Shown: one piece after another, positions 39,001-49,800 of the stretch
Layout: every line of letters begins with the position of its first letter
Numbering within the stretch: position 1 is the stretch's first letter
Origin: Diplonema papillatum
Lineage: Eukaryota > Euglenozoa > Diplonemea > Diplonemida > Diplonemidae
Reading direction: 5' to 3'
Length of the DNA: 64,000 nt
NCBI GenBank assembly: GCA_030068145.1
Contig: JAPJBO010000195.1
Coordinates: 1-64,000, forward strand
Program-made: the position numbers and the translations under genes
The notes under the pieces: generated by a model
Database searches by the model: none
Told to the model about the DNA's origin: nothing
Seen by the model: the letters and a program-made list of their open reading frames with translations, nothing else

Positions 39001-39225
39001 TTGCTGGGTGTAGGTGGTCAGGGCGCGGGTTGTGGTGGACAGTGTGGGTGGGCGTGGGTGGTGGGCGCTGGTGGTGGAGTGGGTGCGTGTTGTGTGTGGT
39101 CGGGGCGTGGGTTGTGGGTGGTAAGGGCGCGGGTTGTGGTGGACAGTGTGGGTGGGCGTGGGTGGTGGGCTGGTGGTGAAGTGGGTGCGTGTTGTGTGTG
39201 GTCAGGGTGTGGTTTAAGCGGCCCA
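39001..39225 (+). repeat. GT-rich tandem, two units of about 115 bp
   Basis: GGGCGCGGGTTGTGGTGGAC, AGTGTGGGTGGGCGTGGGTG and GAAGTGGGTGCGTGTTGTGTGTGGTC recur at 39019 and 39125. The plus strand is strongly G-rich and the minus strand C/A-rich. Long Pro/His/Thr frames on the minus strand are artefacts. Confidence 0.88.
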
Positions 39226-39229
39226 ACAA

Positions 39230-40248
39230 CAGGTCTGTATGATGCGGACCGTATCCAAGGCGGAAATCGAGTCAACCAGTGTCCGGATTTGACGACCGGG
39301 CGACGTGACGACCCTGCGGACCATGTACCTTGCTGGCGATCTCGACAACGCCCCGGAAGGAGCTAAGCGCAAGAGGCGCAAAATTGGCCTTTCAGCATGA
39401 AACCTTTGTGATTTCTACTTACATCTTCTACTTACATCGTTCACGGCATCATGTGTAGCTGTTCTGCATGTTCTCTGAATCCGTTTCCTGCTTGATCTGA
39501 AGAGGAGCAAGAGGGTAGGGAGTGAGCTAGCACCCCAAACTTGAGTGGGGTGAAGGGCCAGAGGGACCCCCGCTTATGGGGCTACGAGGTCAACGACGCG
39601 TACCACACACAGACAGACACAGGCACGTGTCGACTGGCACCCACACCACACCACACCGGCAGAAAAACTTTTCTGCCGGAGTAAAATTTTTTTTCACCAC
39701 GGGTTTGGCCCGAAACTGGTGAGTGGAAAAACCCCTGCCCTTATACAAAAAAAAAAAAAAAATAAAAAAATCGTCATTTCCTGTCTGAAATGAGTTCTGC
39801 GTCTCCGCCTGGGTCTGTTGGTTTCTCCTTGTTTTGAGCTTGGGGCGGATTATCCACAATCTCGGAACAAAGCCCGAGGAAAAAGACGCCGCGGTGTGTT
39901 CTGTTGTGTGTCCCCTGGCTGAAAAGCACTGGCGCTGCGCCTTGTAACAGACCGTGTCAACTAAAGTCCACCGGAGACGTTACGATACCAGAACTTTCTC
40001 TCTAGAAAGAACACGGTTTGCAACAATGCACGCTGAGTGTCCCGCCCATCTCAACTGACAAGCTGGTTCCAAAACTCCTGGTACAGTTTTGAGTCTTGTT
40101 GCTCGCACGGGGAAGTGGCGCAAATCACGTGTCGCCAAAGCATTCTGCAATACTGACGAATGCCCCCCTTTTGTGTGTGTGTGTGTGTTGCGGACCCGTT
40201 TTAACGTGGTGCCTCCCTTTACGAAAGTACGACCACGCTCGTTTATGG
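39230..40248. other. 3' flank of the LINE-type gene, little recognisable
   Basis: This lies downstream of the minus-strand RNase H gene. I see no gene. 39744-39765 is an A run, followed by T-rich DNA. GCAGAAAAACTTTTCTGC at 39660 is a perfect 18-bp palindrome. A (GT)n of 16 bases is at 40172. Confidence 0.5.
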
Positions 40249-41748
40249 CTAGGTAACGGCCGATGCACCCTCGGGCTGGGAGTGGGGGTCTCTGTTCGCT
40301 CTTCTGTTTGCATGGTGCTTCGGGCAGCAGCTGGCTAATGCTTCGTTTGCTACTACGCAGTCGCCGCAGCGTCCTAGTCTGTGTGCTGTGCAACAGTGCA
40401 TCCGCGGCCTTAGACCATCCGATCCGTGATGATGCTGCTTGAGGCGACAGCAGGTCTCCGCCGGTAGGCGCTTTTTGACGCACTCCCTGCATCGCGGCTT
40501 CCTGTGATGCGAGCAAACCACTCCGGGGCGGGAGGTATTCACCGCGCCTTCTGGGGCCTCGAACGGGGGGGCTCCTTCGCACGGTTCCGTGCTTGAGCTT
40601 CTTCCTGCCGCTTCAGCCTTCGTCTTCCAATCCGGCTTTCCCTGCGTCCACCCTGCCGGATAGGCCTCCTCTGGCAAAAAAGTTGCGGCCCATCCCAGGT
40701 GCGGAGGGAACGGGCTGTTTTCTTGTTGGTCTGGCCGATTTTCTCGTGTGTGTTCGCGTATCTTCATGATCACATCCTCGGTCGCGGTCAATAACTGTGC
40801 ACGCCTCGAAACACCCCGCACAACCGTTCCTCCCACAGATGTCAAAACGGTGGTGGAGTATTCATGGCCGCAGAACCACGGCTGTGCAACCACCTTCCCA
40901 TACGCCTTCCCCATTTCGATGAGGCTGAGCGCTTTTCCTAGACCGGACCGACGGAAGTTTGCCAGCATGGTCTCTTGTTGCTGCCGGGTGGGCCTTTGGC
41001 GTTGCACCAGGTCCATGGCGGCGTTGCTGAGCGCGTCCGCGTCTGTGTTCTGCTCCCGCGCAACGTGCTCAATGTGCAGTGTCAGCCGTCTCTGCAGGGA
41101 CGACACCTTCAAGGCCGCGCGCGTCAGATACGGCTTCAGTTCCTCTGAACATGCCATGCGTCGTGCGAGGTGCCCGACAACCAGCGCCGAGTCGCCTCGC
41201 ACCGTGCATTCCTCTCCTTCCGCTTCGCCTGCATCCCCCAGCAGGTGCAGGCCCGCTAGCAGTCCTTCGTACTCTGCTACGTTGTTGCTGCGCACGGTCG
41301 GCAGTGGCAGGACCACTTCTGCCACTTTCACTCCATCGCGGTACACGACTGCCCCCGCCCCGGCAACGGCGAAGGCGGTCCCATTCGCTCTCGCCCCGCC
41401 ATCGAAATAAACCAGGAGCCTGCTGTCTCCCATTTCCCGGGCCGGTAACGTAGCGCGGGCTGCCGTTGCCTTGCCTGTTGGTGCTTGTGGAGGAGCTGAG
41501 TAGAACCTACTCTTCAGGTCAGGGAGTCGCCGTCCTGTGTACAGCTCGAAATCCACTGCCAGTTCGATGAAACTGGTTCCCAGCTCATCGTGCCCTGGGG
41601 GGGCCCACTTTGTCTGCTGCAGCCAGTCGGTAAATGCCATCCACATCTCTTGGCCATATTTCCACTTCGTTCCGACGGCGGAAGGTGCAATGGCAGGGAC
41701 CGTGAGTCTGTGTGGTTCTGATGGCTTCCACCCACGCGGGTAGTCCAC
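40249..41748 (-). CDS. C-terminal part of LINE-type retroelement protein: RNase H plus Cys/His fingers
   Basis: A 499-residue frame. Residues 35-77 hold FTDWLQQTKW ... FIELAVDFELYTGRRLP, also found in the 2.4-kb TIR elements. Residues 110-250 are an RNase H fold with all acidic residues visible: Asp116 (VYFDGGARAN), Glu161 (AEYEGLLAGL), Asp186 (RGDSALVVG) and Asp236/238 (NTDADALSNAA). Two Cys/His-rich fingers follow: CSHHRKPRCRECVKK ... CC (412-434) and CCTAHRLGRCGDC ... CCPKHH (452-479). No RT or endonuclease precedes it; coding sense is lost within 100 bp upstream, at the GT microsatellite. It is best read as a 5'-truncated LINE-type insertion whose last ORF segment is intact. An RNase H gene of another retroelement is possible. 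Confidence 0.65.
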   Translation of the reverse strand: MDYPRGWKPSEPHRLTVPAIAPSAVGTKWKYGQEMWMAFTDWLQQTKWAPPGHDELGTSFIELAVDFELYTGRRLPDLKSRFYSAPPQAPTGKATAARATLPAREMGDSRLLVYFDGGARANGTAFAVAGAGAVVYRDGVKVAEVVLPLPTVRSNNVAEYEGLLAGLHLLGDAGEAEGEECTVRGDSALVVGHLARRMACSEELKPYLTRAALKVSSLQRRLTLHIEHVAREQNTDADALSNAAMDLVQRQRPTRQQQETMLANFRRSGLGKALSLIEMGKAYGKVVAQPWFCGHEYSTTVLTSVGGTVVRGVSRRAQLLTATEDVIMKIREHTRENRPDQQENSPFPPHLGWAATFLPEEAYPAGWTQGKPDWKTKAEAAGRSSSTEPCEGAPPFEAPEGAVNTSRPGVVCSHHRKPRCRECVKKRLPAETCCRLKQHHHGSDGLRPRMHCCTAHRLGRCGDCVVANEALASCCPKHHANRRANRDPHSQPEGASAVT

Positions 41749-41835
41749 GGTCCTGTGATGCCTGGCGGACCTGTCAAGCAGGCCGTCTGCTTCCTGACGT
41801 CGAGTTAGGACCTCGACGAAGAAAAGGTGTAGCCG

Positions 41836-41955
<120 letters not shown>

Positions 41956-42007
41956 GTTTTCACTATCCCGTGGAAAGAAGACTTTAAACTAAGTTTTTGT
42001 TTGCTTG

Positions 42008-42501
42008 GGGAACGTGTCAGTTAGACTTTGGCGGACAAAGTCCGGCATGGGGTGATTGCAAGAACGTGCTTGGACTGGGTATGTGCTCAACACCGCACTG
42101 GTCCCGTCTGCGCCGTGTTTCGGTCCTTTAAGCCACGGACACATAAGGCGGACCATCATCAGCACGGAACCTGAGTGTCTGCAGACAGGACAGCGGTGTG
42201 AGTCTGGTTTGTCAGGCGGCTGTTCGTAGCTCGTCACAGCAGGACCTCCCGTGCCACGAGAGCACAGGTGTATCCGTCACAGGGAGAAGGCCCCTACACA
42301 GTGTCTGAGCAATCAGTTAAAAACTCAGGGCACTCGCCCTGATTGTGACTGCGACTTGCATGGGGTGGGGGGGGTCTCGGGCCTTATTTCTTATGGTTTG
42401 CCATGCCGCCATATGCCCGCCACCGAGATAAAAAGGTGGGGGAGGGGGGGGTTCTCTGCTGTGCCGGCAAGTGTCCGCCAAAGTCTAACTGACACGTTCC
42501 C
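42008..42501. mobile_element. TIR element 1 family, larger copy with family C inside
   Basis: The ends GGGAACGTGTCAGTTAGACT (42008) and AGTCTAACTGACACGTTCCC (ending 42501) are inverted copies of about 29 bp. TTG flanks both sides (42005-42007, 42502-42504). The interior is largely a family C repeat (42048-42360) plus a G/T-rich part also present in the small copy at 10555-10742 (CGGCAWRGTG...GGGGGTTCTC; GGCATGGCAAACCAT inverse). Confidence 0.87.
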
Positions 42502-42771
42502 TTGTTCATTTTGTTTGTTTGTGATGTACGACGCTTTCGGTGTGACAGTGAACTCGCCGGGGTTTGAAGAAAGGATGCGTTTGTTTTCTTCCAACGGCGG
42601 CACGTGTCAAACCAGCTCATCCGGAGGCGGTGGATGCATTGCTTTGGAAGACAATGCCAGGTTGCAGCTTGGCTCAATCGGCCCAACACAAATTTGCTTG
42701 TGCGATTTGACCTGTACGCGTTCAGGGTCAACCCGCTGCCAACGTTCCTTTAAGGAGGTGATTACTGGTTA
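42501..42771 (+). other. Duplicated 271-bp coding-like unit, copy 1
   Basis: An open frame gives FGVTVNSPGFEERMRLFSSN, GGTCQT...GGGGCIALEDNARL and QLGSIGPTQICLCDLTCTRS, ending FKEVITG-stop. Copy 2 (42884-43154) is the same length with ten base differences. Five of the eight altered codons are silent, and the three replacements include two in the SSSGGGG stretch. This is suggestive, not proof, of past protein-level constraint. The pyrimidine-rich start (CTTGTTCATTTTGTTTG) could be the 3' end of an intron. Cys-rich; family unknown. Confidence 0.5.
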
Positions 42772-42883
42772 GCTGCTTTGACTCCGAATGGAAGGGAGGA
42801 AATATAGAGGTAGAGGGGCGAATACAATACGCAATCTGACTTGTTCTTTGCTTACACCACCGTGTGTTGTTTTCTCACTCAGT
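42772..42883 (+). repeat. SINE-like family F, 5' part
   Basis: GCTGCTTTGACTCCGAATGG to TTGTTTTCTCACTCAG, cut at the point where copy 2 of the 271-bp unit begins. Confidence 0.85.
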
Positions 42884-43154
42884 CTTGTTCATTTTGTTTG
42901 TTTGTGATATATGACGCTTTCGGTGTGACAGTGAACTCTCCGGGGTTTGAAGAAAGGATGCGTTTGTTTTCTTCCAACGGCGGCACGTGTCAAACCAGCC
43001 TATCCGTGGGCGGTGGATGCATTGCTTTGGAAGACAATGCCAGGCTGCAGCTTGGTTCAATCGGCCCAACACAAATTTGCTTGTGCGATTTGACCTGTAC
43101 GCGTTCAGGGTCAACCCGCTGTCAACGTTCCTTTAAGGAGGTGATTACTGGTTA
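42884..43154 (+). other. Duplicated 271-bp coding-like unit, copy 2
   Basis: Same frame as copy 1, continuing past the end of the unit into GYRKKYST-stop because the following SINE differs. The frame is intact throughout. Confidence 0.5.
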
Positions 43155-43162
43155 TCGCAAAA

Positions 43163-43425
43163 AATACTCGACGTAGCTGCTTTGACTCCGAATGGAAGGG
43201 AGGAAATATAGAGGTAGAGGGGCGAATACAATACAAACGCAATCTGACTTGTTCTTCGCTTACACCACCGTGTGTTGTTTTCTCACTCAGGACTTGCCCT
43301 GTTGTGTTTGTGTGATTTGATCGTGTGGGGGTAGACCCGCATGACCTCACGTCCGTTCAACACGTGGTTCGGTAGTTACAACACTTGGGATCCCTTCGGT
43401 TCTTTGTCTGGCAGCATCGTCGAGC
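43163..43425 (+). repeat. SINE-like family F copy
   Basis: AAATACTCGACGTAGCTGCT through TTCGGTTCTTTGTCTGGCAG, CATCGTCGAGC. The extreme 3' end (CTTCCAAGCTGGCGCTTATG) is missing. Confidence 0.85.
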
Positions 43426-44770
43426 CTTTAGGACTTAAAGAGCTACACGTGCGCACGGTTGCAGTGCAACGTTGCATGCGTGCCATCCCGCGGTTGCGGT
43501 TGGCGGTTCACTCCAGGAGCCACGAACGAGACCGAGGGGAGACGCCGAGAATTCTACTTCGGCACCTTGCACTTGTCACTTTGAACCAACAACGGTAGAA
43601 AGAGGAGCAGTGGCATTATTAGCGATGGGGTAAACCCCGCAGAGGCCTTAGAGAGTGTGTAAGAGAAGATGGATGGCGGGTGGGCCTTACCCTGGCACTC
43701 GTTGCAAGCAACGGACTACTTGGTGCAAGCTAGATAAGTAAGCAAGACACGAAAGCGAAAGGGGCAACACATAATTAAGCTCCGAAAACAGACAGTCACC
43801 TACTGCGGCACCATACTGAGGAGGGCCTACCGTGAGTGGGGTATGTGGACAATGGCTGAAACCACCCATGACCAACAACTAAGGTACCCACCGATCCTCT
43901 TACCTCGTGTAACCACCACTCTTACGACACTCAGAGCACAAAAGGATATCTTCCCATAACGACGAAGGTCACCCGGAGACTTTAAAACCCTGGGCCTGGA
44001 GTTTCAAGCGAACTTTCACTCTAAAACCATGTTAATCAAGGGTGGGCGGGTGGGAAAGCAACTTGATTTGCCCAAACAACCCAAGTACCCTGTACGTTTA
44101 GGTGCCTCAAGGATTCCCTCGCTGAATCGGGAAAGACGCAAGATTCGCTCGGAGTGCGTGCCTGCTTGAAGAAAAGTGAAAGCCGGTTATGCCCAGAGGC
44201 TTTTTTCGTGTCATTCTGCAGAATGCTGAAACAACTGAAAAAAGTCTCGACCAACAACACTTAAAAAAATAATACTCTCCTCCTCGCCCGTCTCGCTGCT
44301 CCGTACTCGCTGCTCTCGTCCTTGCTGCTGCGTGATTTCAGATTGATGGTGCGTAACAAACGTAGAAAGGTCATGCAGAGATTCTCGTGTGTATGCCACG
44401 AACTTCTTCGCGACGCCTCAGGACACTGGACTTGAAGATAAAAATGGGCAAGGGTGGGTGGGCAAGCGAGGGGTAAAATTACGGTGTTCTTCTCGGGAGC
44501 GACGGGGTGATAACCTTTGTACAAGTGTTAGTTCTCGTCGGAATAGTATTAATCTTCTAAGATCTTCGATCTTATGGTAAGTTATACGACAAAAAAAAAA
44601 AACACTCTCCTCCTCGCTACCCGTTCGCTGCTGCGCGGTGCGCAATTACTGATGCAACCCAAAAAGTAGAACCCTCAAGCAATGATTCTCATGTGAGAGA
44701 GTGGTTTTTTTTTGTGTTTCCGACGATCCCGAATTTTTTTTCGGGAAGCAAGCGCCGTGGCTTGGATACC
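43426..44770. other. Intergenic with an 83-bp repeat copy
   Basis: 43961-44023 is an inverse 83-bp repeat (GACGAAGGTCACCCGGAGAC TTTAAAACCC... ACTCTAAAAC). 44270-44340 and 44595-44650 share CTCTCCTCCTCGC...GTTCGCTGCT-like text. I see no gene. Confidence 0.5.
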
Positions 44771-44773
44771 CTG

Positions 44774-45032
44774 GAAAGCCCGCTGAACACAAGCTCGTCG
44801 AGAAGCTCAGCCACAGGGCAGTGCGGACGGGGTTGTCGCACGCATGTGCTGCCCCCGATCCAAGCTTTGCAAGCTGTGGTTGACCGTCACGTTCCTGGAC
44901 CCGGAGCGGCCTTTTTCTTTTTTCTTTCTTTCTTTCCCGACGATAACGAGCGTCAGACTAGCCTACCCGAAGGCAGTTGAGTTCTTTAGGCAGGTTTACT
45001 CTACCGGCGAAAGTTGTTTGGGTTAGCGTTTA
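44774..45032 (+). repeat. Family B copy followed by family D
   Basis: Family B blocks (AACACAAGCTCGTCGAGAAG ... GACCGTCACGTTCCTGGACC) to 44915, then a T/C run and family D (CGACGATAACGAGCGTCAGA ... CTCTACCGGCGAAAGTTGTTT). The same B-then-D order suggests one composite repeat. Confidence 0.85.
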
Positions 45033-45860
45033 TTGTTTTGTAGGCAAGCGCCGTGGCTTGGGCACCGTGACACCAGGCCTGAGCGCTATAACTCTTTTTG
45101 CGTGTCGCCGTCACATCCCGAGGGACGGGCAGTTGGTGTCTTGCGATCTTGGTTGGTATGTGTCACTGTATGACCTCTTGAGACCGGGAGACCAGGTGTC
45201 AAATTAACCCTGACCGACAGTGCTTCAGCCAAAGCCGAACGGTCGGTTCCTGTATTAAAAACGGCAGCAATACCAGCTAGAGATTTCCGCGGGTCTGGCC
45301 AGATTCGTCACTGCACACGCGGGTACGTATTCACCGATTCCTCCTCTTTTCAGCTGGTGATTCGTAGCGAAGCCATCCATCGCTCTGAATAGACCATGGT
45401 GTACTGTGATGCAGAACATCAATAGCCATGGCCTGCATTGACCACCTCTTTATATAGTACCGTGTCGTGCTTCAGGCGTTTGCACTCTTCGCGCGGTCGC
45501 TTTGACTGTTATAATCAGCTCGCAACTTCCGATGAAGCTCCTGGGAATACGGATGGACCTGATAGACCAAGGTGTACCGTAGACAGCGGCAGGCAACGCG
45601 CTGCGGTTCCAGAGGATAGGGGCAGACCGGCTTAGTAGCGTAGCACGATCCACGGAGAATAAGGAGTTAAAAAGGTTCACTGCTGCCGTCTCGAGAATCG
45701 TGCTTCGTCCATCTGTAAACGGTCGATATGCTTTTGATTCGTCCCTATACCTGTTGAGTTTGATTCGTCACCACGCTGAGTTCGACTGCCACAGAACAGG
45801 GTCAGACGAGAGTCAAACTCTTCGTGGACCTTGACTGAAGATGGTCCCCTGACTGAACAG
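45033..45860. other. Intergenic, nothing recognised
   Basis: No gene or repeat boundary seen. GTTTGATTCGTCACCACGCTGAGTTC-like text at 45760 is a diverged copy of the segment repeated at 46145 and 46675, so the duplicated array may start here. Confidence 0.45.
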
Positions 45861-46770
45861 TAGCCACAAGCACACCTTTTGCGAATAACTACGTACCTTC
45901 GTTGCCTGCGGCTACCCAATCAGCATCGCACTGCTGTTGTAGGCTTGCCAAGTGTTGGTTTTGCTGCACCCATATCCCTCGGCGTTCTGGTCGAGCGAGG
46001 CGGCGAGATGGGGTCGGCTTCCATGCGCGCGAGCGACGCGGATGAAGCAGGGCCGGTGGCTCCTCGACAGCGTGTGCTGCAGTTGACCAGCGGCCTCAGC
46101 GGGGGGGGTTCGCTGCCCTGGTTCGCCATCTCATTGCACTGTACACATGCTGAGTTTGACTGCCGCAGCACAGGGTCAGACGTGAGTCAAACCCAACACT
46201 CTTCGTGGACGGACTGAAGACGGTCCCCTAGTGGCCGTGACTACACATTTTGCGAATAACTACGTGCCTTTCGTTGCCTTCGGCTACGTTGGTTTAGCTG
46301 CACTCATAGACACCCTCCCTCGTACCTCACACAAGGGGAGGAAGCCTCCGGTGCAACGGGTTTCCTTTGCTGGGAGCATCGTGCGGCGTGTTGGGGGCGG
46401 AGAGCGACGACGAGCTGCGCCCGGAGAAGGGGCTGGGCGGCGGCAGCAGGGTGGAGGAGTAGCTGACGTCGAGGCCGGGGTTTTCGCGGTGGTCCCTCGG
46501 CGTTCTGGTCGAGCGGGTAGGCGGCGAGATGGGGTCGGCTTCCATGCGCGCGAGCGACGCGACGCGGATGAAGCTGGGCCGGTGGCTCCTCGACAGCGTG
46601 TGCTGCAGTTGACCAGCGGCCTCAGCGGGGGGGGTTCGCTGCCCTGGTTCGCCATCTCATTGCACTGTACACATGCTGAGTTTGACTGCCGCAGCACAGG
46701 GTCAGACGTGAGTCAAACTCAACACTCTTCGTGGACGGACTGAAGACGGTCCCCTAGTGGCCGTGACTAC
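45861..46770 (-). pseudogene. Two partial tandem copies of the gene B 3' end
   Basis: On the minus strand, 46545-46327 encodes MEADPISPPTRSTRTPRDHR to SKGNPLHRRLPPLV-stop, the last 70 residues of gene B with a few changes. A shorter copy at 46050-45940 keeps ARMEADPISPP-RSTRTPRD before losing the frame. Both carry the same flanking text (TTTTGCGAATAACTACGT, ACTGAAGACGGTCCCCT, AGTTTGACTGCCGCAGCACA). Upstream of each, the sequence jumps to a segment like residues around NSESPLNPLV of gene B, so the copies are internally deleted. Confidence 0.82.
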
Positions 46771-46891
46771 CCATTTTGCGAATAACTACGTGCCTTTCGT
46801 TGCCTTCGGCTACCCAGTCAGCATCGCACTGCTCAGCCCAGGCTTGCCAAGTGTTGGTTTTGCTGCACTCATAGACACCCTCCCTCGTGCC

Positions 46892-49800
46892 TCACACAAG
46901 GGGAGGAAGCCTCCGGTGCAACGGGTTTCTGCTTCTTCCTTTGCTGGGAGCATCGTGCGGCGTGTTGGGGGCGGAGAGCGACGACGAGCTGCGCCCGGAG
47001 AAGGGGCTGGGCGGCGGCAGCAGGGTGGAGCGGTAGCTGACGTCGAGGCCGGGGTTTTCGCGGTGGTCCCTCGGCGTTCTGGTCGAGCGTGTCGGCGGCG
47101 AAATGGGGTCGGCTTCCATGCGCGCGAGCGACGCGACGCGGATGAAGCTGGGCCGGTGGCTCCTCGACAGCGTGTGCTGCCTCGACGCGGGCAGACGCGG
47201 GCGGCCGAAGGACGTGTTCCGCAGCGGTTCGGTGGGCGTCCCGCCGTTCGCGACCGAGAAGGACCCGGAGCCGGCTGGCACGAACGTGCTGCCGAACAAG
47301 GGCGACTCGTCTATGGTCGATCGGGAGAACGGAGACTGCACCGGGGTGGAATTCGCCTGCGTCGTAGAGTCAGCACGGTAGCAGCTTACCAGCGGATTCA
47401 GCGGGGATTCGCTGTTCTGGCCAGCCATCTCGGCATTGTCCACCTCCTTGGGGTGGGGGACGGGGTCCTCCAGTATCGGCTTGCTGCCTGTCGATTCGCT
47501 GTCGTCCGGAGCACCATCCGCAACCCGGTCAGCCAACCGTCCGGACCTCTTCGTGGCGACCACGTACAGCAGCGCGCCCACGTCTAGGAGCGTGCGGACC
47601 ATCAGCGTCACGCCGGCCACAAAAAAGCAGACGGACCCGAATTCGAACCCCCAGGCGCCCGGGTCGTTGCGGTAGTGCCCGGCGGCGCCGCCGCCGAGAC
47701 CGGCCGCGATCGCCGCCGAAAACAGCGCTTCGGTTGCGTTGCTGTGCACGCAACGGCACGGCTGGTAGAAGAGGTAGAGCCCGGCGTGCAGCGCGGCGGC
47801 GGCGGCCATCGCGGCGTGCTTGTGCCCGCAGGCGGTGTGGTCCTCCACGGTGATCGGCGACAGCGACGCCATGATCAGCAGGGCCATGCACTCGACCGCG
47901 AGGAAGCTCGCGTTCCCCTCGGTGAACCGCACGAACAAGCAGCCGAATCGGTACAAATCCCTGCTCCCCTTCCCCGGAACCCACTCGGACCTTCCGATAA
48001 ACCACGCAGCGCGCGGTGACGTTTCCGCGTCGTTCGCGTAAACCACCAACCCCTCGCTCGCCAAGTAGAACACGACCCTGTGTACCGCGAAGGGAAACGC
48101 CAGCGACAGCACCAGACTCGCGATACCGAAGAGCACGTACATAACAGAAGGCCCGCGGAGGATCAACGCCGCGCCGCACGACGCGAAACCTTGGTACAGA
48201 ATGAGAAACGCGAAGACGGCGTACGACGGGGGCAGGGGAATGCGGCTGGTGCGCAGCAGCGCGCTGCTGCGTTGGACGCAAACATCGAACACCGCGTGGA
48301 TGGACGCAAGCGCGAGGATCACGCAGATGTTGCCGACGATGCAGCCCGCGACGCCTCCGAAGGCGCTCGGCAGGTACAGGCGCGTGGGGTGCAGGATGAC
48401 CCCGGGATCGAACCCGACGTCGTAGCAGTGGCTGCTGCCCACCAAGGACAGCCTCCCCGCGCCGAGTCCGCCGGAGGTGCCCATGAACGCCGCCGCTACC
48501 GCCGCGACCGTGTCTGTTTGGCCTAACGTCGCCTGTGTCACAACCTCGGGGTCCACCCGTGACGTCTCGTTCGCAGGGGGTTCCATCGGCGGTGCGTCAG
48601 TTGTTCCGGTTTTCAACGGGGGGACCTGTGTTGTCGTTGATGGTGCATCGGTGGCTGGTGCATTGGTGGCTGGCGCATCGGTGGCTGGTGCATTGGTGGC
48701 TGGTGCATCGGTGGCTGGCGCATCGGTGGCTGGTGCATTGGTAGCTGGTGCATCGGTGGCTGGCGCATTGGTAGCTGGCGCATTGATGGCTGGCGCATTG
48801 GTGGCTGGCGCATTGGTGGCTGGCGCATCGGTGGCTGGCGCATTGGTAGCTGGCGCATCGGTGGCTGGCGCATCGGTAGCTGGGGCATCGGTGGCTGGTG
48901 CATCGGTGGTGGCGCAGCTGGCGCATCGGTGGCTGGCGCATTGGTAGCTGGCGCATCGGTGGCTGGCGCATCGGTAGCTGGTGCATTGGTAGCTGGTGCA
49001 TCGGTGGCTGGCGCATTGGTAGCTGGCGCATCGGTGGCTGGCGCATTGGTAGCTGGCGCATCGGTGGCTGGTGCATTGGTAGCTGGCGCATCGGTGGCTG
49101 GCGCATTGGTAGCTGGCGCATCGGTGGCTGGCGCATCGGTAGCTGGTGCATCGGTGGCTGGCGCATCGGTGGCTGGTGCATTGGTAGCTGGTGCATCGGT
49201 GGCTGGCGCATCGGTGGCTGGTGCATTGGTAGCTGGCACATCGGTGGATGGTGCACCGGTAGCTGGCGCATCGGTGGCTGGCGCATCGGTGGCTGGTGCA
49301 TTGGTAGCTGGCGCATCGGTGGCTGGTGCATTGGTAGCTGGCGCATCGGTGGCTGGTGCATTGGTAGCTGGTGCATCGGTAGCTGGCGCATCGGTGGCTG
49401 GTGCATTGGTAGCTGGTGCATCGGTGGCTGGCGCATTGGTGGCTGGCGCATCGGTGGCTGGCGCATCGGTGGCTGGTGCATTGGTAGCTGGCGCATCGGT
49501 GGCTGGTGCATTGGTAGCTGGTGCATCGGTGGCTGGCGCATTGGTGGCTGGCGCATCGGTGGCTGGTGCATCGGTGGCTGGTGCATTGGTAGCTGGTGCA
49601 TCGGTGGCTGGCGCATCGGTGGCTGGTGCATTGGTAGCTGGCGCATCGGTGGATGGTGCACCGGTAGCTGGCGCATCGGTGGCTGGTGCATTGGTAGCTG
49701 GCGCATCGGTGGCTGGTGCACCGGTAGCTGGCGCATCGGTGGCTGGTGCATCGGTAGCTGGCGCATCGGTAGCTGGCGCATCGGTTGTTGGCGCATCGGT

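Noticed and set aside
39001-39275. Pro/His/Thr-rich minus-strand frames
   Set aside because: Product of a GT/GGGT-rich tandem repeat.
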